Source of the DNA: Hippasteria phrygiana
Taxonomy: Eukaryota; Echinodermata; Asteroidea; Valvatida; Goniasteridae
Assembly: GCA_037893225.1 (NCBI GenBank)
Contig: JAZGUH010000112.1
Location: 2,046,001-2,110,000 of the forward strand
Direction: 5' to 3'
DNA length: 64,000 bases
Shown: one piece after another, positions 1 through 12,800 of the stretch
How the letters are laid out: each line of letters starts with the position of its first letter
Numbering within the stretch: the first letter of the stretch is position 1
Made by a program: the position numbers and the translations under genes
The notes under the pieces: model-generated
What the model saw: only the letters and a program-made list of their open reading frames with translations
The model's database searches: none
Told to the model about the DNA's origin: nothing

Positions 1-671
1 ATTGAAACAGTTGATTGCGAACCATGACTTCATAATGGTTCGACCGAAAGAATATAAAACCAAACTGCACAATGCTATCATGTGTATATGTAATAGTATC
101 TATACACTGTAGGAATATGTATTATGTATTATGCAGATTGCACAGCAATCACGCTGTATATTTACAAAGGTTAAGCTGTATTTTCACAATGCAGTGATTG
201 TTATGTAACAGAAATTACATGCGGCCCTCTGTTGATGTAGAGGAAACTTACAGCAGAATAAATTTATCACATAAAAAGTAGCTGTAACGAAAATGTCTGT
301 TGAGGTACAATAAAAACTTATCTACTGTCCAGAAAAGTAGCCCTAATTGTGGTGCCAATTGACATACGGAAACACTGTAAATATACAGCGAGTAAATTTT
401 TCAACCCTCATTCAACCCTGCATCGCTTCACACTCATTTAAGTTCAACCTGCGGTATACCCCACACTACTGTTTTCAACCCGTATGAAAGTTTCATCCAA
501 GCTTGAGAATCCATGGTCTAGATCGGGGTTGAACCTCGATCTGAAGTGAAACCAATCTCCGGGATAATGCAGAGATTACTTGGGGTTGAAAATTGTCAAG
601 TGTGAAAACCCTGCATCAGCCTCAAGATTTGTGGAGTGTGAATGGAGTTTTGATAGGAGTACACATCCTAC
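1..671. other. intron 3' of the WWE exon; degenerate element
   Basis: No exon was found. Bases ~398-612 carry repeated TTCAACCC/GGGTTGAA motifs bounded by TTCACAC and GTGTGAAAA ends, resembling a decayed member of the TTTTCACACTA element group found elsewhere in the window. The rest is plain AT-rich sequence. Confidence 0.35.
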
Positions 672-873
672 CTTTCCGCGAGTCCGCACGATGGACTTTC
701 AGGCGACCACCCCTTGATATCTCTTCCATAGTCTTAAAGTCGATTGTTACCGTCCCGCCTTCAAGATTCAGGGTTACCGATGGACACTTCTTCTGGAAGG
801 CATCCTCTATGAGAACATTGACTTCTGGGTCATAAGTGTCTGCGCCAGCTGGAGTAGTGCACATCCACTGTAT
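672..873 (-). CDS. PARP14: PARP14-like, WWE domain exon
   Basis: Begins IQWMCTTPAGADTYDPEVNV, then LIEDAFQKKCPSVTLNLEGG, then TVTIDFKTMEEIS, then the basic end RGGRLKVHRADSRK. The IQW start, YDPE/N, IE.AF and V.IDF..M motifs are those of a WWE (poly/iso-ADP-ribose binding) domain. The exon follows the KH-like exon in phase 0 across a 7.7-kb intron and ends in phase 1 at AAAG|GTAGGA. The catalytic exons should follow to the left of the window. Confidence 0.92.
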
Positions 874-3800
874 CTGTGTGATTAAGCAACACACAAATAT
901 TATGGAAACATCTTGTACCTGTACTATTGTACTTATGATCTGCAGAAAAATTGACATGTGGCAGATTGACATAATAAAGTTAGCTGCTAATCTGTAATAT
1001 TGCGTCAACAAGCCATACTGACATTTTCCGCAAAGCATATCTTCATTTTTAGGTTTTCTGTTTTGAGTGCATCCATGCTCATCACAACACTAGTTCTAAT
1101 TAGGGCTGTTGTCCTTGGCGATTAGTCTTGTTGACATGTCGTCAAAATAAAACTCCTACACAAATTGTTTACAAAAGCAAGTTACGAGTTGGGTAAATAA
1201 ATGACTACAGGTCAAACTTTTCTGTTTATATTATTGAAATGCGGACGTGAAGTCTGATTTTTGAAACTTTTTTGGGGCTCAAGAAATGCATTGTAATTCC
1301 TGCTAAAGAAAATAAATTCCTTACTATAATATTCACTGTTAAATATAAAACTAAATTCCTGGTCATTTTAACGTTCATAGTTAAGGTCATTTATGATTTA
1401 AAACAATAAACATTGTTCTTTTGCAAGCCCCGATCCCGTTCTTGTCAATGTTTTAATTTGAAATGATCACGTGCCATGTATAAGCTATTGCCATGAGTAG
1501 TAATGACCAGGAAATCCCAGGCTATTATTAGAACAGCTCATCACGTGTCGGCAATGTTGCCGCTCAATGCTGTGAACGAATAATGTTGCATTGCGAAATT
1601 TATCTTACACTCCATTGCTAAACAATTACATCGCTTTTTAAAATATTTCATTTTTACCTAAGGGCTGCTATTATAGGCTTAATAAGGGTGAGGGACTCGG
1701 GGATGATAGCATAACATTTCAAAATATTGAAAAGAAAACACTGAGACATGTGAAATAGTTTCATTATATTACATTAAGAGTTTTCTATTCAGTCTTTTAC
1801 TTTCACAACTAACATTTAGCAATCGTTGTAATTGAGCCTGAAAAATAACCCGAACCCTGCAAACAATGGTCGCGACCCGTTTGTTTTGCAACAGCAAGTC
1901 AAGGCACGACCGGGGATCATGTTGCTACCAGCAAAGCCCATCGCCGTATTTTACCCACAGTGCGCTAAACTCGATTTCTGTTTATCATGTGCCGTTAATG
2001 TGAAAGAAAATGACGGGGAGCCCAGGTAAACTCATAAGCTAAATACACCACAAGTAAGTCGGGGTTTTGGACAAGAAAACACATCATAAAACATGGGTTA
2101 ATAGTAAGCTAGGTCTCACATTAGTTTATTTTTTGTCAAACAAACCACATGGAAAACTGACTAGGTAAATTTGAATACATTTTCAAATTAAAGAAAACCG
2201 CTAGAAGCGGGATTTGATCCTGAGACCTCTGGAATACCGTACCGGCTGTCTACCAACTGAGCTATCTTGCCCTATATGTTGGTGGTCTCTCAAATTGTCA
2301 GTTTGTCTTTGTTCGAGGGGCACTAGTCAGAAGTCATCAACCCAGAATGCCGTATAGTAGGGCTGACGATATTGATTTTTTCCGTAGTTGATTTTTTTAC
2401 CCGCGATGTTCGTAACTACATAATCGCCGGGCCCCATTGTCGCCAGGCATTGTTTGACTTTGAAAGCCGTTCTAAAGGCTGTTTGATATGACGATATTTC
2501 CCGATATCTCAATATTTTTTTCATATCGAAAATCATATCGGCCTCTTAAAAAGCACCGGAATATCGGGGAGTTCGATATACCGAAGAATATCGTGATATT
2601 GCTTTTCGCAGCGTTCACTTGAAGTTGTCCTATTGTGTGGATTTATAGTCAAGATTACCTTGCTTGAAATTCCAGTTATTTCCAATAAATTTGACGATAG
2701 AATAGCACATCCATGTACATGTAACGTGTGATGAACCATGGAGGAATAAAAACAAATACCTTTTGTACTAAATGTGTTGTTTCTTTGATCATTTTCTAAA
2801 CCCCGACAAAACTTCTCGGCACTGTTCATTATACAGCGCACATGTGTGCGTGCATACAATCGCACTGAAAGCTCAACCGTATTATTTCCAGTGTACAATG
2901 CATGTGCACGCGCAACGCGAAGCGAAATTCGCCTTGAGGAAAGGCTACTAAGACCTGGGGGGTTAGAGCAATTGCTTCAATAACTCCAACCCCTAAAGCG
3001 CATCTGCGCGTGCGCGTTGCTTTGTTGCTAGCCTTGGTCAAGTGCAAGCAACCGCACTGAATGCCACCGTCTTAAAATTCCCAGTGTACAATGCACGTGC
3101 AAGTGCAACGCGAAGCGAAATGCGCCTTGAGAAAAGGCAAACAAGTGCGGCGCATGTGTTGTACAATGCACATGTACAATGTCCATCGTGATCAATGATT
3201 TTGATCTTGTGTGATTGAGTACGTACACAAGAAGCTCAAAGACACGTACATGTACGTCTGGTCAAACCACGCTGCTATTAAAATCGGAACTAAATCCGTA
3301 ATTTCGCACGGAACAGCGCGAACACAGGAACGTAAAACAAATAATGAAAACTAAATGAAATAAATTTTAGCGAATCTGCTGGTGAAAAGAAAGTATCGCC
3401 GATTTTTAAAGGGAAAATGGGGGTTCCGAAAAAAATCGCCGATTTTAAAAACGATATCGGCGATATCTTGATTTTTCGATTTAAAAAATCATGTAGCCGA
3501 TTTCGATTTTTGGGCGGCGAATATCGCATCATCGCGATTTTATCGCCGTATCGCCCAGCCCTACCGTATAGCTATGGGATACGCCCAATTTTACGATACA
3601 ACCTGGGAAGCGACATTAAGTGATCCCCACAATGTCGCTTCCCAGGTTGTATCGTAAAATTGGGCAGGACTCGAACCAATGACCTCCTGCCTGCTAGTGC
3701 AGATGTCTTTACTTTAGGCCTTTTCACACTACGAAAAATCTTGGTGTTGACCTTTTCACACTGCAACATTTCAACACAGCACTGACCAGTGTAGAGAAGT

Positions 3801-6800
3801 TCGACCCGTGTGGAAAGTTGTAGTGTGAACGCCTCCGGGTTGAGTTCGACTCATGTAACCGCGGATCGGAGTGCGAGTGCTTGCACAGCACCACTAGTAC
3901 ACTGCAGCAACGAACGAACAAATAACTTCGGACCTGCAGCATTGCGCATGCACGCCCACCATACATGTAACACGCGTTCATATCAATAAGCCAGTTCGGT
4001 ATTCCAACTGCGCATGTGCGCTCAAGATTTGACGATTTTTTTCTCGGGACAAACGTGGCACATAAATACACACAAGTCTATGGGGGAGGTGGTAACCAAA
4101 TATGCATTCTGTGCAATTTTTCGTGCAATCGAAAAGATGATGGAAACTTTTGGACAAAAAAGTTTGGACACACAAGACCCCTGAAAACACTTTGCTGTCC
4201 AAACGTTTTTGGAAAAATGTTACTTCAGAACAGGACGATCTCTTTAACCCCTTGGGCACGGTATTTTACGGGAGACGTCGGGGTGTCGTAGCGGTTCTGG
4301 CAGCCAAATTGAACCGCCACAATATGTTTGTGCAGTCAAGCATGACATACACAATAATCCAACAATGGATTGAAACTGCACAAACAGTGGCCAGTGGCGT
4401 CATCCATCCGGCCTGGTGACACTGTTTTTTTGCATCCACAGGCGTCATCCGTACGCACGGGGTTACATTTGCTGGTACCCGCTATGCTTTTGCACGCATA
4501 CGATGAAATGTTTAGCCCAAAAAGAAGCTGTCAAGATGGAATTGGAATACTGAACTGGCTTATTGTGCATGCTACTTTCACGAGATTCTTTTTACTCCGA
4601 TATGTCCGAGAAAATGTGCCCCAAATCAAACAAAAGACCAACATGGAGTGAGGAGGAGGTGAATGCTATGTTGGCTATTTGGGCTGACAGCTCTATCCAA
4701 AGCCAGCTCGACGGAATGACCAGAATGCAGTATGGGGGATTTTCCGATTCGACCCGTGTTGAACGACCGGCTGTGTGTGTAGTGTAAAACGATTGCACAA
4801 TACACGGGTCAAAACATTACACTTTGAGTAAGTGCGTTGAGTAGTGTGAAAAGACAGCGTAATTGACCCGTGTTGAAATTTTAAGAAGTCTACACGGGTC
4901 GGACCCATGTAGATTTCAACACGGGTCGAACGTACATAGTGTGAAAAGGCCTTTAGTACTGTGTTGAACAAGGCTGTTTTAACATTGATGCTTTGTTAAA
5001 AGTAACATAAAGGAAATGGTTAACGAATGCGAGAGACTCAGATGTCAAAGCTTCCTGTTTTGTTTGGTTTCGTTTTGTGCTGTGCTGTGCTGTATTGTCT
5101 CTTGTCAGAGTTGAAGTCGAGTCCCTGTAAGTCCTTTCGGACTGGAGGGCTTGTGATGGACTTGCAGGGGCTTGTGATGGACTCTACTGCATCCCTGTGT
5201 CTTGTCACATTTTGCCATAAATATTACAAACTATGATAAAATTTATACGCTCAGATCTTGGATATACAACCAAAGAGATGACATTTTTGGTATTCTAGAG
5301 ATAATGTCTGTCTTTGAAAAAACCAATTACACTGAAAAAAAAAATCTTTGTGCACTTTCATCTCTGTTTGAAACTGAGGATTTTTATGGGTAGGGGTTGA
5401 TCAAGAAAGATTCCTTTTCCCTGAAAAACTGGCCCTAAATTCTGTTCCTGATTGGTAACGCCCTCAAATTATATCAGATGAAATAATTTTCACCCACCAT
5501 ACAAATACATCTAAATTTAGCTGGTCCAAGTGTAACTTTATTTAGACTGCCTGGCAACCAGCTTGTATCGCAGTTAAGCAGTTCATAGACGAGAAAAGCA
5601 AGTGGACCAAAAAAAAGAAGATTTATTACGTGTAATATTATATTTATATTAAAAGGTGCAATCATGTTAAAGACCAACTAAAACGGCAATTTTTTGGACT
5701 TATCTGATAGTTTATGCCTCCCCAAAACTAATGTAACAAGTTTCATGATTCTAAAAAAAAAAAAAATGTTTTTCAGCCTTTTCCTTCTGAGCCACTTCGA
5801 CTCGATTCAGAAAAGGCCGAGGTCAACTGCGTGCCGTATCGCGCGAGTGATGACGTATACGTGTAGAAACATATGACATCACTGTATTATACAACAATGT
5901 TTTACGTAGAGTCTGTACGTATTTTTGTTGTCTAAGGCTAGTATTAATTGCTGTGCTTTTTGCACATGATTCAGGTGTAACACTACGGTAAACATATTTT
6001 AAAGTGTTGACATCTTGGTGAGACACATTTAGAATTGCGGTTGTAGGATTGTTCTTGATGAAAAGCTAGTTATGAGTCATACTTTCCTTTGTTTGCAGTC
6101 GGCATATATTAAGACCTGCGCGGTGAGTTGTGTGTGAGCCATCCTCGACTCCATGGGCGCGTGTGCGTTCCTTCACTAACCCCTGGCCGTGTGGAATACG
6201 TAAACGACGCTGACTGGCTATTCGAAATGAATATGTATGTACTGAAAGTGAACCGCGCGCGTAATCCGAATGTTGAACGCCCTGTGTGCGCTCGCGCCCG
6301 CGTTAACATCCTGTTCGTCACGTCACGTCACATCAGCAAAACGACTCCGAGCACTTTTTTTCCATTATCAAGACAAGGCCACTAGTCTTGGTGGCTACGA
6401 TAAACGATATGGATTTTTTTCTGGTCAGGAAATACATGTATTTTATGTTTAAACAGAGATAGAAAAGGCACACATATTATAAATTCGAGTCGAGGCCAAA
6501 AATCAAAATTATTCCAATCGATAGTAAATTTACTCATTTATCCAGTTCAAGAAAGCAGCTCATTCTCAATGACAGTGTTTGCCGCCGCTGCAGAAGATGC
6601 ATCGAAAGGTTTGACAAATTTGCGAAAACAGCTGAGAAAAACATTTTGAAAATTACACAACTGACATCCGGCGATAATGGGCGGAAACGGTCATGACGGT
6701 CGTCATACTTTTCCTTCCTCCCGATCCCACCAGGCCGGCTGTTACTACTACTCAGTGCAGTGTTAGATTTAACGTCAGGCGGGCAATACATTAGGCATCA

Positions 6801-9800
6801 TTATTAGGAGCTAATCTCATCCTTCCAAAAGATTGATTCTACAAATAAAACCTTCCCACTAAAAACACTGCGTCGCGCGTTAAACACATCGACTGCAGTC
6901 CTAATTACCATATCCCACTATGTGGGATATGGTAATTACACAATTCCAGGGGTTAGGATCGAGCAATGCATGGTGGGAAAACATAGCGCCGCAAGATCGT
7001 GCCCATGGTAACGAGGTTGTGTGTGAGCTGATTCTATACTCTAGTCTGGCGACTTTGCTTATGTAGCCCTCATAAGGACCCGAACCTTCTCAGAACTATA
7101 CACACAATTTCTGTTATAAGGTACCAGACTCAATTGCACGCAGCCAATTTACGGTACCGTACGTGTACAATGCATGTTGAGTCAAGTGAGCGTGGACAGG
7201 GAGGGAGACGGCCGGGGCTCCGGCTGCTCGAGCCGGCAACCGCAGGGAACGTCGTCGTGGTCTGGTGCGCGTGAGTCCGGGACAGGATTGGAATGCTCGG
7301 TGCCTTTAGAGTTGGAATGGCTCAAGCCTTCAAACTGAATTGTGCCTTTAAACCCAGCTGAGTTTTCATACTAACACTATCATCAAAACAGTCTTTGGCG
7401 AAATGTTCTGCACAAATAGGTGCACATATTTTTGACCATTTCGACAGCCGAAAATCAGATATTGTATTGTCTACAAAGCGAACCCACTGTCGCCTTTGAA
7501 CTCCATTCAGCACTGGGAATCGCAGGAAGGTTAGGTCAGGATTTTTGTCGCTGTTCCTCGTGCAACCCCCAACTACACACGATCCGGGCATAATGATTAT
7601 CTCAGAACCATGCTCATACTAAAATAATAGACGGGGAAACGGAGGAGTTATGTCGACCAAAACTCTTCCAGCAGCATCAACTCCACGTACGTACATGCAT
7701 AGTGTTTGGCTGTAGCATCAATCGACTCTACACGTGTACGTCACGGGGTCACGTACATACATTTACATACATAATGAGCTTTCGCGAAACAGGATAAATG
7801 GTTCAAAATAACAACCTTTTTTTTTTTTTAATAAAAAAATTCCTCTCGTCTGCAAACTAATCTTCATCAGTTAAGAGTATTTAAGCTGTCGGAAAAGTCC
7901 AAAAGTCTTACATTCATAAATGCCTCAGCGAGTTTCACACTCCCTATTTATCGAGAGCCTGTCACATGGGTGTGTTTAAACGGTTGTTTAAACACGGCTG
8001 GAAGTTGTTTTTTTCCGGTGTCACACAAAATGTAGAGTCCTACAAAATCTGGTCCATTTTATTGGTTGAACACTCGAGCTACCAGTCACTCTCCTAATAA
8101 CGCAAGCGCGATACTACCGATGCGTCTGTATTTAGAGTCCATAATTTCACACTACACCGGCACTGCTGTGTTCTGTACATTGATCTCCATTATATAGACT
8201 GGATAGGACACCGCGTCTAAACGAGATCAATGGTTCTGTACCACCTGGCGAGCGCGTCGCACGCGCGTCAATTTCAAAGGAAATGTTTACCACTACTCGC
8301 GCGTGGCACGAACCATTAAATAGCCGAAGGGGTGTTTTACAAACCAAGGTAAATTTTTTTTTAACAAAATCAGTGGAAATTTATAATTTTCGGTGGTTTT
8401 TGCTTAATTATACAAAAAGGTATTTTATGAATGGGAATAAATATGTGCTGGGCTCAGGTCATTATCAAGTACCCGTTTAAAACCGGCCCAGCACATATTT
8501 ATTCCCTTACTAATATTTGGTATTTCCCAGTACATTATTTTTCACTTACTTCTTTGAACAAATGTTCACGTTGTTGTTTGTCGGTTTCCTCCTTTATCAT
8601 TTTTGTGAAGAGCTCTTGAATACTGCAAAAGGCATCCTTAACATTCACGACACGCCCCTCGATTTGAGTGTGCTTTGCTTTTCCTGTGGAAAATTCTACA
8701 TGCACCTGTTCCAAAAAAAACAATGCATATAGCATGAGAAAATGGAGTTCAGTTCAGGTTGTTTGGCAACAAATTTAAACCGCGAATTGGAATTCTTATT
8801 TAAATAAACAAATCCAAATGCTCTAAATATACGCTTTAAGAATTACAAAAATCGTCCATATATGACAATAACAAGAGAAGAAATATGAGGAGAATAAGAA
8901 CACGAATATGACAAGAGTCTGTCTAGGAATTTAGTCCCCCAAACTCATCAGACCATCGCTCCAAAGTACTTTCACTATGAACCAGGAAAGTCTGAAACAA
9001 TAGGGTTATGTTTCAGACATTTTGACACTAACAAGAGGTATGAGAGAGACTGGGATTGCGGGCAACACCATGTGAAATAAATCTCTTCTAGGAAGAAGTG
9101 TGGTTCTGAAAAGAACCAGGGTGAGTGTGTAACTCGACGTTTCGGACAGTGTGCTCCGTCCGTCCTCAGGAGTGTGAGTGATGTGATGCAGAGTTGCTGC
9201 AGCTTTTTATGCCTTCTGGGTGCCTAGTCGGGTGTGACTAACAAGAGGGTTAATGCCCCATACACTAAAAAATAACATGCACGGATTCTTGGACTTGACC
9301 ATTTCAGGAATATATATTTTCTGACTCTAGAATTCCATATTTTCACAACTGGAAAATGTTTAAAGTTAAATTTGTCTGTTAACAGCTAAATATCAAATTT
9401 GAAGAAAGGGAAAGGAAAACCGGTTACATACATTGTACTTTTTCTCAATGGCCCTGACTTCAGCTCTGTGTTCATCAGTCATTTTGTCTATCATCCCAAG
9501 AGAATCTTGCTTTCGCTGTAAACAAATAGAATGAAAAAAAGCATTTACATTTGCAAAAGAAGATCTTTTTCTTTTAATATTTCTTTTGTTAAAAATAAGA
9601 GCAAAAATAAGAGCAGGAGGGGTGAGGACAGTAACAACCGATAAGGCCAGAATGAAAAAGATATCATCAAACAAACAACTGACTTAGGTAATTTGAATGA
9701 ATGTTCAAAGTTAACTAAGAAAACTGGCAGGAGTGGGATTTGAACCTGTGACCTCTGGAATACCATACCAGTGCTTTACCAACCGAGCTATCTTGTCCTA

Positions 9801-12800
9801 CTAAAAACCTGTAAAACATGAAGGGCCTGAGCTGTGGAATTCTGTTAATCCTTTTCTTAAAAATATATAAAATGTATTATTATTTAAACTCATAATTACT
9901 CTGTTCTTTTTTCTCTAACATTAAAACCCTAACCCCCTAGGCCCTTATTGCTAGGAACCATCCTCAATCCTCCAAAATCCTCCGGCGCTTCAATCACCAT
10001 TTATCCTCAATCCTCCAAAAACCTTTGCTTCAATCACCATTCATCCTCAATCCTCCAAAATCCTCCTGTGCTTCAATCACCATTCATCCTCAAATTCCAG
10101 CTCCAAATGACATCCCACTTACCAAGAGTATACTCAATCTACCCTTAGGCCAAAATAAAATTTGTTGTGTTGCCCTTCGCCACCGACTTCTTGAGTTTTC
10201 TTGTTTGCTCTTAATAGGAATTAAGATTATGATTATTAATGTTAGAGAAAAAAGATCATACCAAATGGAAGTATTCTAACTTTTGACTTCATATCAATCG
10301 ATTGAATGAGATACGACAAAGTTTTTGTCGATTCGATTTGACTCTTCCGCAACAATATATACATCAAAGATATTGAATTGGTTGTATGTACATAGCATTT
10401 TCACATGCACTGTCCTTGTGTTTTTTCTTGCTAGACCTCCCCAGACCCTAAAGTTTAGGGTTTTAACTAGGCTACTCTTCAGCCCGAACGGAGCGTTGAC
10501 GAGTGCGACAGATGGAAGTCATCTTCGTGCTCATTCAGGCTTGTTTAGGTCAAACGTTGGACAAACCCCCTGGTTTCATTTTTTACATGGAAATACGCAA
10601 AAAGCAAAGAAGGTACAGCAAATACAAACACTTTTTTTCTGAGGCAGAGGCTTAGTAGTTTTTATTGATATTAAAAAAAACCAAAAAAACCAAAAAACAA
10701 ACAAACAAACTTTAGCCATTATTAAAACCTACTTAAAAACCCTTTCACAAAGAGTATAAAGGATGTTACGATCTTTACCGCTTAAATTTGCCAAAAGCTA
10801 ATGTGGGCATTATTAGCATCTGTGCTTAAAAATCGTCTACTTTACAGGGCGAATGAAAGACATCTTCCTCGACATAATTATTTTGCTTTTCACCCAGTGA
10901 CAAAGAAACAAACGCTACTCACCCACTCAGTAGCCAAGAGCCATTAAGCTGGCTTTCAAAGATTAGTGCATTTTAGCCCTTTTTGTGACCTTTAAGTATA
11001 AAGTACACATCCACAGGCATAACATATGTTTCCATTATTATTATGAAAAAAGTAATTATTTTATTTATTTTTTTGTGGTTTTTTAGGGAGTATGGGCTAC
11101 ATGTAGGTTGGTCCCCTCAATCCATTCTTGGTGACAGAGTATTATCAGAATGTCCATTCATTCCAAACATGTAGAAAGCCATTATAACGAACATCATGAA
11201 TACATAAACTTGGGAGCGAAAGAGGATGCTTATTCTAGCTGAATGTTCGGTATAGCAGTGTTCATTATAGCGAAGATCTACTGTATTTGCTTATTTTTTT
11301 GTGGGCTACAATTTTATGTTCCTTTTTTTGTCCTCAATCTTTCTGAAACTATGGCCACTGGCAGTTAACTTTTATGCTATAATGAGCTACGTTTTGGTGT
11401 AAGAATACATGTAGTTGATGACGAATGAAAGTAGACCTACTCACTGCCAATACAAAACAATGATTACATACCTCTGATGTGAATTCTTCGTCTTGGAACT
11501 GATCAATCTTATCAACAGCTCTCTTAATTGAAGACAAGTCCATGGCATAGATATTCAGAATCATTGATTCTTGAAGCTCTTCTTGGTCTTCTTCATCTGT
11601 AGGGACACTACCAGCAACTCCACTCGAGAAGGCAGACAGGGCAGATTTTGCAAAATCTGTTGACCGACAGAGAACAAGCACACATTTTCTCAGCTGTGAT
11701 CTAAATCACCACTTCACCATGTCCACAGAGTTTCTTGTTGGACTTCTATGTTTTCCTTTGGTTCACACCAGGAGTACATTGAACTATCGGAGGAAGTTAT
11801 TCCTCCATTGAAAACAGTCTGCACTCCGATATGATACACACTACCTAGCAGCGTGTCAGAAAGCACATTATGCACAGGCAACATAAAATAGACATTTGAA
11901 ATTTACTGTACTCATGGTTGCTTATATTTTTATCACAAGCTTTCTTCCCAGATTAAACCTGTACGCAAAGTAATTAATTTGGTATTCAGAATCAGTTATT
12001 ACCAGGCTCAGCTGCATGTACACACTTAGTATCCCAGCAATTTCTTTCAATTTAATTTTTGGTTCACCTTTCAAACAACATTTGCAATTTTGCCTCCCTT
12101 GACCCAAAGAACTGCCATAAGTCACTGGTTGCTTTCTTGTCTATTTCCTTGATCACGACAACTTTGACAAATGTTTATTGTTGACAAAACAAGGAATGAG
12201 CTGCCAATTTCATTTGGCTTTGCTTACAATGCAACTGGGAGGAATCTTTTAATGCAAATCTTTATTTCATGAAATATCACTCTGATTCATTAAGTACAGG
12301 TTGTCTGTTTAATTCTGTTTTGGCAATTTAGCTTTTAGACTAAAAGTATTTTGACAACCTGCAAGGACAATGGAAACTGAAAACAATATTCCTTCACACA
12401 TTACCCATGATTCTCTGGTAAATTCAAAGCTCGCACTATCTATTGTTGACAAATATGACCTGGCCCCACAAAACAGGTGGAAAACCGCAAAAGTTAAAAT
12501 GTGACCTGCTCTGGAAAAAGGTATATTATGTCGCAAAATATGAAAAATTTGTTTTATGTATGTTTGGAAAGCCCACAAAGTAAGCTTTTATTTGGTACAT
12601 GATAAACCAATTTCCGCTCTGGAGATATTGCGCTTTTGCATATTAATTAGTTCTATGGAGTTCAAATTGCACAACAGAGAAAACAGGCTTTGAAATAGCT
12701 AATTCTAATACAATGCAATGGAACAATGCACTCAACAACAAAAATTTGTCACTTTATTCACTGAAATGAACATTGTTGTGCACCGAACCTTAAACTTCAG

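Larger units (their letters stand above)
874..7129. other. intron with repeats (before the WWE exon)
   Basis: Contains a tRNA-like SINE near 2.2 kb, the long hairpin at 3.58-3.67 kb, element A at 3.72-4.95 kb and a palindrome at 6.90 kb. GC-richer patches (2.9-3.2 kb, 6.1-6.3 kb) give only short unrelated reading frames. No host exon is recognised. Confidence 0.5.

Noticed and set aside
1..600. PARP catalytic-domain exon
   Set aside because: No frame shows catalytic-domain motifs and no splice-bounded segment continues the WWE exon in phase 1.
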